Shown piece after piece: positions 8,131 through 17,253 of a stretch of 64,000 nt of DNA. Positions within the stretch are counted from its first letter, which is position 1. The number at the start of each line of letters is the position of its first letter. The translations under genes and the position numbers were made by a program. The notes beneath the pieces were generated by a model. It was not told the DNA's origin. It worked only from the letters and a program-made list of their open reading frames with translations, and did no database searches. Origin of the DNA: Staphylococcus debuckii (GTDB taxonomy: Bacteria; Bacillota; Bacilli; Staphylococcales; Staphylococcaceae); NCBI RefSeq assembly GCF_003718735.1, contig NZ_CP033460.1, forward strand, positions 124,001 through 188,000, written 5' to 3'.

Positions 8131-8687
8131 GAGCGTGCACTTCCCTTCACAACATCGATATTCCATCTGAGATATTTCATGAATAAGATGAAGCTCCACT
8201 TACAAGCTAAGTACGTAATGACTAGAAGCATTAATCCGACACCGAATAAAGCAAAGACTGAGTAGATATCCAAAGGAATGATGGTACCGAATCCGTCTAT
8301 GAAACCTTTCACTAAGAGTAAAACAGGTGAAACCAGGAGGGTGGCAGTTGCTGTGATTAGTCCAAAAAGGAGGCCAATCAATGTAGTCAGTACCACTATG
8401 ACTACAAAGAAGTTAAGAATGCTAAGGCCCATAACTGCTAGTACAGCATTAGTCACATGATTAGGATTTTTAGAGCTCTCTGCTTTATCCATTGCTGCTG
8501 TGGCACTCATTTCGCGACCGATATATTTAGGATTACCGAGTTCTTTAGCAATTTCATCTTCTGATTTGCCCGCTTCTTTACCGCTGATAAAATGTGTTTC
8601 GTACTCGTCTAAAATATCGCGTCGCTCTTCTGGAGTGACTCTTGTTAAATAACGATCTAATAATCTCAAATATTCTTGTTTACTCAT
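8127..8687 (-). CDS. HAAS-domain (DUF1700) membrane protein
   Basis: A 186-residue protein. Residues 1-60 form the HAAS module (SKQEYLRLLDRYLTRVTPEE, then DEYETHFISGKEAGKSEDEI and ELGNPKYIGREM), which normally partners with PadR regulators. Two or three membrane helices follow (NAVLAVMGLSILNFFVVIVV, a glycine-rich second, YSVFALFGVGLMLLVITYLA). The ATG at 8687 is chosen: AGGAG lies 9 bases upstream, and it overlaps the PadR stop by 8 bases. It probably transmits an envelope signal together with the DUF4097 protein. Confidence 0.85.
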   Translation of the reverse strand: MSKQEYLRLLDRYLTRVTPEERRDILDEYETHFISGKEAGKSEDEIAKELGNPKYIGREMSATAAMDKAESSKNPNHVTNAVLAVMGLSILNFFVVIVVLTTLIGLLFGLITATATLLVSPVLLLVKGFIDGFGTIIPLDIYSVFALFGVGLMLLVITYLACKWSFILFMKYLRWNIDVVKGSARS

Positions 8688-9003
8688 CGGCTTCACTCTC
8701 CTTTATAAATAAATTGACAGCGTGGGTGAAATCTTTCCATTCTGCTAATAGCGACTGAAGACGCTCTCTACCTTCTTCAGTGATTTTATAATACTTACGT
8801 GCAGGGCCTTCTGTAGACGGCTTGAAATAAGTGGTTAAATAACCTTCTTTTACCAGGCGGCGCATAAGCGGGTAAACCGTACCTTCCGCGATTGCGATGC
8901 GAGGTGTAATCTTTTGGACTAAGGAATATCCGTACTGATCTTCACCTTTAATGATGAGTAATACTAGAAATTCCAATGCACCTTTTTTAAATTGTACATT
9001 CAT
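8680..9003 (-). CDS. PadR-family transcriptional regulator
   Basis: The 107-residue protein is a short (subfamily-2) PadR winged helix: GALEFLVLLIIKGEDQYGYS, recognition region IAEGTVYPLMRRLVKEGYL, the wing PSTEGPARKYYKITEEGRER and a C-terminal dimer helix. PadR proteins usually repress their own operon until a ligand or partner relieves them. ATG at 9003 has GGAGGT 6 bases upstream. First gene of PadR-HAAS-DUF4097; a 24-bp inverted repeat just upstream is the likely operator. Confidence 0.9.
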   Translation of the reverse strand: MNVQFKKGALEFLVLLIIKGEDQYGYSLVQKITPRIAIAEGTVYPLMRRLVKEGYLTTYFKPSTEGPARKYYKITEEGRERLQSLLAEWKDFTHAVNLFIKESEADE

Positions 9004-9020
9004 CGCATTACCTCCAATAT

Positions 9021-9044
9021 ACATTACTTAGTACTGTGTAATGT
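9021..9044. promoter_or_regulatory. Probable PadR operator
   Basis: Perfect inverted repeat ACATTAC-N10-GTAATGT, just downstream of the promoter and 18 bases upstream of the PadR start codon. It has the ATGT/ACAT arms reported for PadR boxes. A further ACATTAC half-site lies at 9083-9089. Confidence 0.65.
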
Positions 9045-9062
9045 TCACTAGTTGTTATCTAT

Positions 9063-9091
9063 AATATAGCATGAGGTATTAAACATTACAA
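9063..9091 (-). promoter_or_regulatory. Sigma-A promoter of the padR operon
   Basis: Minus strand TTGTAA (9086-9091), 17-base spacer, TATATT (9063-9068). Confidence 0.65.
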
Positions 9092-9173
9092 GGTACTGGT
9101 TAATAAATATATGTATAAGTTGTGTCAGATTTTCTATCTAAGCCATCAACACTGCTATTAAAGCTTTCTACGC

Positions 9174-9212
9174 ATAAAAAAACGTTGCTTCGGCGTACCC
9201 AAAACAACGATT
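9174..9212 (-). terminator. Terminator of the MetE-like gene
   Basis: Minus strand CGTTG ... CAACG hairpin followed by TTTTTTT, downstream of the stop at 9228. Confidence 0.75.
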
Positions 9213-9227
9213 TCTTTCTTATTCTAT

Positions 9228-10355
9228 TTATCCTTCAACTTTTTCAGTATTCCACACTTCTTCAGCAATACTTTTCACTAAACGAATCTTAGCCCATTGC
9301 TCTTCTTCCGTGAGATTATTGCCTTCTTCTGTAGAGGCAAATCCGCATTGAGTACTCAAAGCTAAATTTTCTAATGGAATATATTGGCTTGCTTCTTTAA
9401 TTCGTGCAATGACTTCATCGCGATCTTCGAGTTGGCCGTCTTTCGAAGTAATTAATCCTAGCACCACATTTTTACCTTCTGACACATATTTTAACGGTTC
9501 GAACCCTCCTGAACGGTCTGTATCATATTCTAAAAGGTAATTATCTACGTTTTCTCTATCAAAAAGCGGAGTAGCAACGGAATCATAAGCGCCTTCAGCA
9601 AACCATGTTGAACGGTAATTTCCGCGACATACATGTGTTTGTACCGTTAAATCTTCAGGCAATCCTTCGATGGCTTTGTTGTTCGCTTTAACAAATACTT
9701 CTTTCAATCGTTCTTTCTCTTTCGCATCTCCACTTTTACCGTTAATTTCTGTTTGATCTCCTACTAATCTGCCCCAAGTTGTGTCATCGAATTGGATAGT
9801 CCGTAATCCTTCGTCGTATAAATCTTGGATGACAGTTTGATAAGCTTGTGCAATCGCATCAATCAACGCGTCATCTGTGGGATAAAATTTTCTAGTCGCT
9901 TCAATATTTTCTTTACGTGTCAGTTCCGAGAATAAACGGGCTGGTGCCGGTACAGTTTGGCGGGCTTCAATGCCTTCTGGTGTGTGTGCTTTTAAAAATT
10001 TGTAGTGCTCAACGAATGGATGACGTTCTCCGTTTATGTAATTACTTAATCTTGCCGTTTCAAAGCGAGATTGTACATTCGCAAATTCAAATCCGCCTGC
10101 ATCTTTAATCGCTTCTACACCATTTAGTCCCCAAAAGAAATCTAAGTGCCACCAGCTGCGACGAAATTCACCGTCCGTAATGGATTTCAAGCCATTTTCT
10201 ACTTGTTTTTTAATGAGTTGCTTAATCTCTGCATCTTCTACCGCTGAAAGTGCGGCTTGGTCGATTTCACCTGCTTCAAATTGAGCACGTGCTGTTTTCA
10301 ATGCTTCCGGTCTTAAAAAACTTCCTACAATGTCATATCTTAATAATTCACTCAT
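9228..10355 (-). CDS. MetE C-terminal-domain-like methyltransferase (YxjG/YxjH type)
   Basis: The 375-residue protein matches the catalytic half of cobalamin-independent methionine synthase. N-terminal SELLRYDIVGSFLRPEALKTA, the TDGEFRRSWWHLDFFWGLNG segment, zinc-ligand candidates in QTHVCRGNYRS (His, Cys) and STQCGFASTEEGN (Cys) are all present. Full MetE is about 750 residues; short forms use other methyl donors such as S-methylmethionine or methylcobamide-type substrates, unproven here. ATG at 10355 follows GGGGG at 7 bases. A methionine T-box upstream supports a role in methionine supply. Confidence 0.87.
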   Translation of the reverse strand: MSELLRYDIVGSFLRPEALKTARAQFEAGEIDQAALSAVEDAEIKQLIKKQVENGLKSITDGEFRRSWWHLDFFWGLNGVEAIKDAGGFEFANVQSRFETARLSNYINGERHPFVEHYKFLKAHTPEGIEARQTVPAPARLFSELTRKENIEATRKFYPTDDALIDAIAQAYQTVIQDLYDEGLRTIQFDDTTWGRLVGDQTEINGKSGDAKEKERLKEVFVKANNKAIEGLPEDLTVQTHVCRGNYRSTWFAEGAYDSVATPLFDRENVDNYLLEYDTDRSGGFEPLKYVSEGKNVVLGLITSKDGQLEDRDEVIARIKEASQYIPLENLALSTQCGFASTEEGNNLTEEEQWAKIRLVKSIAEEVWNTEKVEG

Positions 10356-10395
10356 ATTAAATCCCCCTGTTTTTTTTATCTTGTCCAAATAACAC

Positions 10396-10683
10396 GAAAA
10401 AACCCCTATAAAGCTAAAGCTCTATAGGGGCGAAGAATCTATTTCCACGCGGTACCACCCGAATTTGTATGCATCGTAGCACACCTCTGAAAAAGCACTA
10501 TTCAATATTAGTACTTCCGGCAATTATAACGCGCGCCACTACGTGTCAACTTAATCATTCAGCCGACAGATTCAGAGTCCATTTTCTATATTCTCAAATC
10601 GCTTTTTCACACCATCCAAAAGCTCTCTGCAGATTTTTAAATATATACTTTACTCATCTTTATCTTTTCGAATTATTTGATTA
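10396..10683 (-). promoter_or_regulatory. T-box leader, probably tRNA-Met
   Basis: Minus strand: the T-box core GGTGGTACCGCG (10449-10460) is followed by the leader terminator CCCCTATAGAGC / GCTTTATAGGGG and TTTTTT (10396-10430). Upstream is a Stem-I region with AAAATGGACTCTG, where ATG is the likely specifier codon, the same context as in the metI leader. Uncharged tRNA-Met should pair and stabilise the antiterminator, switching on the MetE-like gene in methionine starvation. Confidence 0.92.
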
Positions 10684-10689
10684 ATGCTC

Positions 10690-10718
10690 ATTGTATATTT
10701 AAAAGAATATTCTGTCAA
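10690..10718 (-). promoter_or_regulatory. Promoter of the T-box leader
   Basis: Consensus TTGACA (10713-10718), 17-base spacer, TACAAT (10690-10695) on the minus strand. Confidence 0.88.
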
Positions 10719-10744
10719 CTTTAGTTATTAAATGTGTTAGTGGA

Positions 10745-10784
10745 ACAGAAAGCAAGAGCTAGGATACCTTAATACCCCAGCTCT
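10745..10784 (-). terminator. Terminator of the DUF5067 lipoprotein pair
   Basis: Minus strand AGAGCTGGGGTA / TATCCTAGCTCT stem with a TAAG loop and a modest TGCTTTCTGTT tail. Confidence 0.55.
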
Positions 10785-10791
10785 CAATCCA

Positions 10792-11439
10792 TTATAATTC
10801 AGTTGTTTTTTCTTTTTTATCATCTTTTTTACTTTTTTCTGTTTTAGCATCTTTAATATTTACTTTGATTGTACCGATATGATTATCGCCCTCATAAATA
10901 TCTCTGTCTCTTGCTTTTAATAACACTGGATCTGTTTCATTTTTAAGTTCATAGATTTCCATTGTCTCAATGGTAGCGCCTTTTTTAATATTATCATCTT
11001 GTTTATCTTCAGCAGCTTGAAACTTATCTCCACTTAAAAATTCAGTATCCAATTTTTGTTCTGAATCTTTTTGATCTTGATATACTTCAAAAGTACGTCT
11101 CCATGACATACCTGCTTTAACATCTTCACCCTCAGTTGAGTTGTTAGTTACTGCGTATTTCACAATGATTACTGGTTTCTCTTGAAACTTTTCAGTGCCT
11201 GCCGGTAATACTTCAGTAGATAAGACTTTAATTTTTACACCCTTAATTTCTACTGCATTGTTTTTTAACTCAGGTTTTTTCTTTTTTTCTGCTTTCTTAG
11301 CATCTAAACTTGATGATACTTTATCGTCTGAACTGCTCTTTTCGCTTGAGCTGCTAGATGATGTCTCTTTACTTTCTTTGTCTCCACATGCCGCCAATAA
11401 AATTGCCAGGGCACTTATTAATACTGCTAGTTTTTTCAT
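10792..11439 (-). CDS. DUF5067-type lipoprotein, copy 1
   Basis: A 215-residue secreted lipoprotein: signal MKKLAVLISALAILLAAC (lipid cysteine 18), a Ser/Lys-rich linker to about residue 55, then a beta-sandwich-like domain (NNAVEIKGVKIKVLSTEVLP, VIIVKYAVTNNSTEGEDVKA, VYQDQKDSEQKLDTE, KKGATIETMEIYELKN) that fits DUF5067, and a Lys-rich tail. Cargo or partner unknown. AGGAGG lies 6 bases before ATG. It is the downstream member of a tandem duplication; the sister starts 735 bases upstream. Confidence 0.8.
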   Translation of the reverse strand: MKKLAVLISALAILLAACGDKESKETSSSSSSEKSSSDDKVSSSLDAKKAEKKKKPELKNNAVEIKGVKIKVLSTEVLPAGTEKFQEKPVIIVKYAVTNNSTEGEDVKAGMSWRRTFEVYQDQKDSEQKLDTEFLSGDKFQAAEDKQDDNIKKGATIETMEIYELKNETDPVLLKARDRDIYEGDNHIGTIKVNIKDAKTEKSKKDDKKEKTTEL

Positions 11440-11502
11440 TGGTGTCCTCCTGAATAATAAGCATTGTGCTTCTAAATCGAAAATTTTAATGTACTTTTAT
11501 AT

Positions 11503-12174
11503 TTATAATTCAGTTGTTTCTTCTTTATCTTTATTTGGCTTCTCTTTTTTAGCATCTTTGATATTTATTTTAATGGTACCAATCTTATTATCTCCAGTAT
11601 AATCCTCATGATTAATTATTTTTAACAATACTGGATCTTCCATATTTTTTAATTCATAAAATTCCATCGTCTCAACTGTAGCGCCTTTTTTAATGTTGTC
11701 GTATCGACTATCTGTATACTTATCATATTTATCGCCAAATAAGAAGCCTGGATTTAAATGTTGCTCTGAGTCGTTTTGATCTTGATAAGCTTCAAATGCA
11801 TACAATGCTTCTCCTGGCTTTACTTCTTTATCTTTAGTTGAATTGTTAGTGATAGCAAATTTGACTGCAAGTAAATCTTTTCTTTGATAATCTTCAGTGC
11901 CTGCCGGTAATACTTCTGTAGATAAGACTTTAGTTTTAACGCCATTGATTTCAACAGCATTATCTTTCAACTCAGGTTTTTTCTTTTTTTCTGCTTTTTT
12001 CGCATTCATACTTGATGATACTTTATCATCTGAACTGCTGTTATCATTTGAGCTGCTGCTTTCGCTTGAGCTGTTGCTTTCGTTTTTACTTGATGTCTCC
12101 TCCTTACTTTCTTTACTTCCGCATGCCGCCAATAAAATTGCTAAGGCACTTATTAATACTGCTAGTTTTTTCAT
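11503..12174 (-). CDS. DUF5067-type lipoprotein, copy 2
   Basis: A 223-residue paralogue of the gene at 10792. The first 18 residues are identical, as are long stretches of DNA (for example around 11195-11230 and 11897-11930). It differs in a longer Ser/Asn linker and in a divergent centre (YQRKDLLAVKFAITNNSTKD, FGDKYDKYTDSRYDN). Both share the KKGATxETMExYELKN block near residue 165. Only 63 bases separate the genes and I see no terminator between them, so they are probably co-transcribed. Divergence in the middle suggests different ligands. Confidence 0.8.
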   Translation of the reverse strand: MKKLAVLISALAILLAACGSKESKEETSSKNESNSSSESSSSNDNSSSDDKVSSSMNAKKAEKKKKPELKDNAVEINGVKTKVLSTEVLPAGTEDYQRKDLLAVKFAITNNSTKDKEVKPGEALYAFEAYQDQNDSEQHLNPGFLFGDKYDKYTDSRYDNIKKGATVETMEFYELKNMEDPVLLKIINHEDYTGDNKIGTIKINIKDAKKEKPNKDKEETTEL

Positions 12175-12267
12175 TGGTGTCCCTCCGATTAATAAATTAC
12201 GTCTCTCTATATTTAATTAATATTATACACTATAATGCACTGTTTAATAATAATAATTTTTAAACGT

Positions 12268-12300
12268 TGAAAACACACCAACTCATTATTAAGCTGATGT
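12268..12300 (-). terminator. Terminator after the SAM-riboswitch microprotein
   Basis: Minus strand CACATCAGCT / AGTTGGTGTG stem (10 pairs with G-T wobbles) followed by TTTTC. It isolates the small gene from the lipoproteins downstream. Confidence 0.65.
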
Positions 12301-12339
12301 GTCTTTGTATTAATATATTTTTTTGTAATACCTAACCCT

Positions 12340-12519
12340 TTATTCCTTCAACCATTCTTTAATCACTTCAATAGGCATCATCCCTCTGATTGAAGCTTTA
12401 AGATTGTTGATTTGTGCTTTTCTTCCCATACTGCTCGCCATATTCATGGGTTTATAATTTTCCCAGTGTTCAAGTTCGTCCATCTTTTCTCTAATTTGTT
12501 GTTTGCTGAATTGTTTCAT
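12340..12519 (-). CDS. Methionine-rich 59-residue protein under SAM riboswitch control
   Basis: The product begins MKQFSKQQIREKMDELEHWE and ends VIKEWLKE; it looks helical and soluble, with no cysteine or membrane segment. Seven of 59 residues are methionine, including PMNMASSM and GMM. I do not recognise a family. ATG at 12519 has AGGTGG 8 bases upstream. It is the only gene between a SAM-I riboswitch and a terminator, so it should be expressed when SAM is scarce. A role in methionine/SAM homeostasis is inferred from that alone. Confidence 0.7.
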   Translation of the reverse strand: MKQFSKQQIREKMDELEHWENYKPMNMASSMGRKAQINNLKASIRGMMPIEVIKEWLKE

Positions 12520-12546
12520 TTTATTTACCACCTTTATTGTTTTTGG

Positions 12547-12700
12547 ATAAATAAAATAGCCCTCCTTACAAGAAGAAGCGCTTCAACACATCTTCTTATC
12601 TTTCAAGTCATCAACTTGTTGGATTTAGCACGATACCGTAAAACGGTTGCTGCTGGAGTTTCACAGGGCCAAGTCCCTCCACTCACTCTTAATAAGAACT
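12547..12700 (-). promoter_or_regulatory. SAM-I (S-box) riboswitch
   Basis: Minus strand aptamer 12593-12698: closing strands TTCTTAT ... ATAAGAA, the GTGGAGGGACTTGGCCCTGTG core with GAAACTCCAGCAGCAACC, the CGTGCTAAATCCAACAAG segment and GATGACTTGAAAGATAAGA. These are the conserved S-box elements. The expression platform AGCGCTTCTT / AAGGAGGGCT followed by ATTTTATTTAT (about 12547-12577) is a terminator whose 5' arm can instead pair with upstream AAGAAG sequence. Confidence 0.93.
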
Positions 12701-12716
12701 ATTTTATTCAATTATA

Positions 12717-12744
12717 ATCATACCGTATTCCTGTACTTTTTCAA
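12717..12744 (-). promoter_or_regulatory. Promoter of the SAM riboswitch transcript
   Basis: Minus strand TTGAAA (12739-12744), 16-base spacer, TATGAT (12717-12722). Confidence 0.7.
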
Positions 12745-12863
12745 CTTATTCACTACAAAAAATAAGGTAAAGTCGAAAATTTCATTTATAAACCATCTAA
12801 ACTATTTATTGTACAAAATTATGTTAAACTTCAAATATGTTCAAATAAAGGGAGATGTTTGAA

Positions 12864-13337
12864 ATGAGTACAATTTATACATACGAAGATAAGGTCCATC
12901 CGTCTTGGATTGATCATAATCAACATTTACATGATGCGCAATATTTCTCTATATTCAGCGATGCTGTAGTAGGCTTCTTTGCAAGTTTAGGATTCTCGAT
13001 TGATTATCGTCAAAATCACGATACAACTATTTTTAATTTAGAAGCACATATTACTTTCATGAAAGAAATGGTCTTAGACGAAGAATTTAAAGTGGAGGTA
13101 TATGTTTATGACTTCGACCATAAACGTGTGCACTTCTTCTTAAAAATGTTCAATCAAGATGGTGTACAAACAGCGGCTTATGAAGTCATTATGATGTGCA
13201 TTAATAACGAAGAACGTCGCAGTGCTGAGTTCCCTGAGTTCGTGTACGGAAATATTGAAAAATATTATCAAGAACAAGGAGATTTTGAAACGCCGAAACA
13301 ACTAGGACATCAAATTGGAATTAGACGTAAAAAATAA
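12864..13337 (+). CDS. Hotdog-fold acyl-CoA thioesterase family protein
   Basis: The 157-residue protein has the 4-hydroxybenzoyl-CoA-thioesterase-like start HPSWIDHNQHLHDAQYFSIF, with Asp and His in the usual active-site region, followed by a long helix and the antiparallel sheet (FNLEAHITFMKEMVLDEEFK, VHFFLKMFNQDGVQTAAYEV). Members hydrolyse acyl-CoA thioesters; betainyl-CoA is one known substrate of close relatives, but nothing here fixes it. ATG at 12864 is chosen with GGGAG 9 bases upstream rather than the overlapping ATG at 12855. Single gene, divergent from the SAM riboswitch transcript. Confidence 0.8.
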   Translation: MSTIYTYEDKVHPSWIDHNQHLHDAQYFSIFSDAVVGFFASLGFSIDYRQNHDTTIFNLEAHITFMKEMVLDEEFKVEVYVYDFDHKRVHFFLKMFNQDGVQTAAYEVIMMCINNEERRSAEFPEFVYGNIEKYYQEQGDFETPKQLGHQIGIRRKK

Positions 13338-13404
13338 GGGAGCAGAATAGAAAAGAGCTCGGAACAAGCCCACTTTCTGTTCAGATAGCTACTTCCATTT
13401 GAAA

Positions 13405-13440
13405 ATGAAGAGCTGAGACATTATAATGTCCCAGCTCGTT
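13405..13440. terminator. Shared terminator between thioesterase and butA
   Basis: GAGCTGAGACATTATAATGTCCCAGCTC hairpin between convergent genes; the T-rich side on the minus strand is TTCATTTT. Confidence 0.7.
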
Positions 13441-13454
13441 TCATCTTATATTGC

Positions 13455-14279
<825 letters not shown>

Positions 14280-14321
14280 TTATATTATAGTTTATTTTCT
14301 GAATAATCTCAAAACAATCTA

Positions 14322-14362
14322 TAAAAATAAGCACATACAGTCCCTCATTACTGTATGTGCTT
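14322..14362 (-). terminator. Terminator of the cys cluster
   Basis: Twelve-bp stem AAGCACATACAG / CTGTATGTGCTT with a 10-base loop; on the minus strand followed by ATTTTTA. It lies just after the cysC stop. Confidence 0.85.
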
Positions 14363-14375
14363 CTCATTTAAAAAA

Positions 14376-14975
14376 TTATATTACTTTTTGGTCTTCTAAA
14401 TATCGGATAATTTGTTCTACCGCTTCTTCTACCGAATTTTCTTCTGTATCTACGATGATTTCTGGGTGTTCAGGAGCTTCATATGGAGCATCAATACCCG
14501 TAAAGTTTTTAATTTCTCCTGCACGCGCTTTTTTATACAATTGCTTAGGATCTCTTTCTTCACAAGCTGCTACACTTGCTTTGGTATAAACTTCTACAAA
14601 CTCGCCATCTTCTAAGATTTCACGTACATGGTCACGATCTTCTCTATAAGGCGAAATAAACGCTGTTAAAGTGATTAATCCTGCATCTGCTAGAAGTTTG
14701 CTCACTTCTCCGATACGTCGGATATTCTCTTTACGGTCTTCAGGACTGAATCCTAAATTATTATTCAGTCCATGACGGATATTATCACCATCTAAGCGAT
14801 AAGAACGCACGCCGCGTTCAAATAATGCTTTTTCTAAAGCTACACTGATAGTAGACTTCCCAGAGCCTGATAAGCCAGTAAACCAGAGCACCACACTCTT
14901 ATGGCCATTCTTTTCTTGGCGTTCTTTTTTTGTCACTTCTGAATCATGCCAAGTAATATTTTGTGATTTCACCAT
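14376..14975 (-). CDS. cysC: Adenylylsulfate (APS) kinase
   Basis: The 199-residue enzyme phosphorylates APS to PAPS. The P-loop GLSGSGKST is at residues 34-42, then [19 protein letters not shown] (APS-binding region), the ISPYREDRD lid and the [13 protein letters not shown] segment typical of CysC. Length is normal. It is the last gene of the sulfate-assimilation cluster, 5 bases after sat, so ATP sulfurylase product is handed directly to it. Confidence 0.95.
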   Translation of the reverse strand: MVKSQNITWHDSEVTKKERQEKNGHKSVVLWFTGLSGSGKSTISVALEKALFERGVRSYRLDGDNIRHGLNNNLGFSPEDRKENIRRIGEVSKLLADAGLITLTAFISPYREDRDHVREILEDGEFVEVYTKASVAACEERDPKQLYKKARAGEIKNFTGIDAPYEAPEHPEIIVDTEENSVEEAVEQIIRYLEDQKVI

Positions 14976-14980
14976 TTACT

Positions 14981-16180
14981 TTACGCCTCCCCATTTTGTT
15001 CTCTATGTCTGCGTAAACCACGAATCAGCACTTCTGCTACTTCAGGTCTTGAGAATTCTTTCGGCAATGGCTCACCGTTACGTAATTTCTCACGTACTTT
15101 TGTACCGCTTAAATGTACATGATATTTTTTATCATGCGGACAAGTTTTTGCAGTTGCCATATTTTCACATTTCGTGCAGTAGAAAGCATGTTCAAATTTC
15201 ATAATATTAATGCCAAGTTCATCTTCGTATTGACTGATGAGTTCTTGAGCTTCGTATGTACCATAGTAATCACCGACACCCGCATGATCACGGCCGACAA
15301 TGAAATGCGTACAACCGTAATTTAAACGTACAATGGCATGTAAGATAGCTTCACGTGGTCCTGCATAACGCATTGCGGCTGGATAAATTGCTAAACGCGC
15401 TCTATTTTCCGGGAAATAATGCTTCAAAATAACTTGATAGCTTTCCATACGTACGTCTGCTGGAATATCATCCGCTTTCGTTTCACCTACTAAAGGATTT
15501 AATAATAATCCATCTACTGTTTCTAAAGCCGCTTTCTGAATATATTCATGCGCACGATGCACTGGGTTGCGTGTTTGGAAACCGACTACTGTTTTCCAGC
15601 CTATATCATGGAACATGTGTCGGACTTCAATCGGATCTAATTCGAATTCTTCAAACTCGCTATGGTCAGGACGGTTCACTAATTGAATCGGACCTGCTAA
15701 ATAAACGTTACCTTTTTCATAAACTTTTTTCACGCCTGGATGTGCTTCTTCAGTTGTTCCATAAACATTCTGCGCTTCTTTTTCTTTATCGTAAGTAAAT
15801 TTTTCTTGTAATTCTAATACTCCATAAAGTTTGTTATCTTCCCCATACAAAGCAATTTTGTCACCTACTTGATAAGTCTCAGCTTGTGCTTCAGTTACAG
15901 GTAAAGTAATAGGAATACTCCATAAGGTGCCGTCAGCTAAATGCAAGTTCTCCACCACATTCGTATAATCCGCTTCTCCCATAAATCCTGTTAAGGGACT
16001 GAATCCGCCGATTGCAATTAATTCCAAGTCAGATAAACTCCATGCGTTCAACGTCAATTTCTTGAAAGAAGCAGCTTCCTTAATAAGCTCTTCTCTTTCT
16101 GAACCTTCAAGTTGACGGTTAATCAGTTCTCCACCATGAGGGGTACTTGTATCCTTAATAATTTGAGTTGCTGTTGCCAT
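14981..16180 (-). CDS. sat: Sulfate adenylyltransferase (ATP sulfurylase)
   Basis: The 399-residue monofunctional enzyme makes APS from sulfate and ATP. Signature segments are [20 protein letters not shown] (catalytic QxRN and HxxH), [31 protein letters not shown] and a C-terminal zinc-type cluster [21 protein letters not shown] at 16180 is preferred, with GGGAG 9 bases upstream, over the ATG at 16189. It sits between the TSUP transporter gene and cysC in one transcript. Confidence 0.95.
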   Translation of the reverse strand: MATATQIIKDTSTPHGGELINRQLEGSEREELIKEAASFKKLTLNAWSLSDLELIAIGGFSPLTGFMGEADYTNVVENLHLADGTLWSIPITLPVTEAQAETYQVGDKIALYGEDNKLYGVLELQEKFTYDKEKEAQNVYGTTEEAHPGVKKVYEKGNVYLAGPIQLVNRPDHSEFEEFELDPIEVRHMFHDIGWKTVVGFQTRNPVHRAHEYIQKAALETVDGLLLNPLVGETKADDIPADVRMESYQVILKHYFPENRARLAIYPAAMRYAGPREAILHAIVRLNYGCTHFIVGRDHAGVGDYYGTYEAQELISQYEDELGINIMKFEHAFYCTKCENMATAKTCPHDKKYHVHLSGTKVREKLRNGEPLPKEFSRPEVAEVLIRGLRRHREQNGEA

Positions 16181-16198
16181 TTTATCCATCTCCCTTGT

Positions 16199-17101
16199 TT
16201 AATTTTTTTCTACTTTGTGTGTTTGCTTTTTCTGAAAATAGTTGGGCAATTTGCCAGCTTTATTCAAGGTGTAAACTAAAAGTACTAACCATGCGACTAC
16301 TACTGTAATTCTTACAACTGCTGCGACCGCTGCATCAGCTCCGAAAGCATTCATCAACGTGTTACTATTAGTAAATATAATTAAACCGCCGACAAAGATA
16401 CCCAGGACTTCTACAGGAATCACCTTTACCATCCATGCAGCAAATGGCGCGGCTGCCACGCCTCCGATACTCAGTGCTGCTACTAATCCCCAATTAATTT
16501 GATCTAATCTTAGGAAAATTAAGAAACTGATTGAAGCAGCGATTGTAACAAAGAATTCGCTGACTGAAACACTGCCGATGACGTGACGTACGTTCGCATT
16601 ACGTCTTGAAACTAATACCGATGTATTCACCGGTCCCCAACCTCCGCCGCCGACAGCTGTTAAGAATCCTGCCAAAGAACTAAGCGGAATTAACAGCTTA
16701 TTACTTGGTGGAGGACCATCGCTGTAGCTTTTCTTACCTTTAAATGCAAATTGATACAGAATATATATTCCAATCGAAATCAGGAACAAAGCAACGGCCG
16801 GTTTGACTAATCCAGCATGCAGATGACTGACTAAGGCTGCGCCGATGAAAGCGAACATGGATCCCGGCACCGCCAATCTTAGAATGAGTTTCTTATCTGC
16901 ATTTGCAAATGACATATGTGAAATACCTGATGCTGCGGTAGTTGCAATTTCAGAAAAATGAATTGTCGCTGAAACAATGGCAGGAGTAAGTCCGAGTGTT
17001 AATAAGATAGAGGATGAAGTAACACCGAACCCCATGCCGAGAGACCCGTCAATCAGTTGTGCAAAGAAACCGACAAAAGCGATTATTATTAATTTTTTCA
17101 T
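16199..17101 (-). CDS. TSUP (TauE/SafE) family transporter, likely sulfate or sulfite
   Basis: A 300-residue integral membrane protein with about eight helices. The TSUP duplicated motif is visible: GFFAQLIDGSLGMGFGVTSS at the N-terminus and LAGFLTAVGGGGWGPVNTS in the second half. Family members move sulfate, sulfite or sulfonates. Lying between sumT and sat in the sulfate-reduction cluster, it probably imports sulfate, or exports excess sulfite; the sequence does not settle which. Confidence 0.85.
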   Translation of the reverse strand: MKKLIIIAFVGFFAQLIDGSLGMGFGVTSSSILLTLGLTPAIVSATIHFSEIATTAASGISHMSFANADKKLILRLAVPGSMFAFIGAALVSHLHAGLVKPAVALFLISIGIYILYQFAFKGKKSYSDGPPPSNKLLIPLSSLAGFLTAVGGGGWGPVNTSVLVSRRNANVRHVIGSVSVSEFFVTIAASISFLIFLRLDQINWGLVAALSIGGVAAAPFAAWMVKVIPVEVLGIFVGGLIIFTNSNTLMNAFGADAAVAAVVRITVVVAWLVLLVYTLNKAGKLPNYFQKKQTHKVEKN

Positions 17102-17253
17102 TGTCTCTGCTCCTTTCTTCGAGTAGATATTTTCAAAATTTTCAATTTATTTAAACTGACTTTTCAGTCAATAATTTTACTATTCCTATGTGTTTACAAG
17201 GATTTATAGTCGAAAGAATTTCGCTTTCTTCATGTATGACGCACATTAACTTA

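Noticed and set aside
10469..10684. 71-codon plus-strand ORF
   Set aside because: It lies wholly antisense to the T-box leader and has no ribosome site.
12412..12717. 101-codon plus-strand ORF
   Set aside because: It is antisense to the SAM riboswitch and the microprotein gene; the structured RNA explains the conservation.
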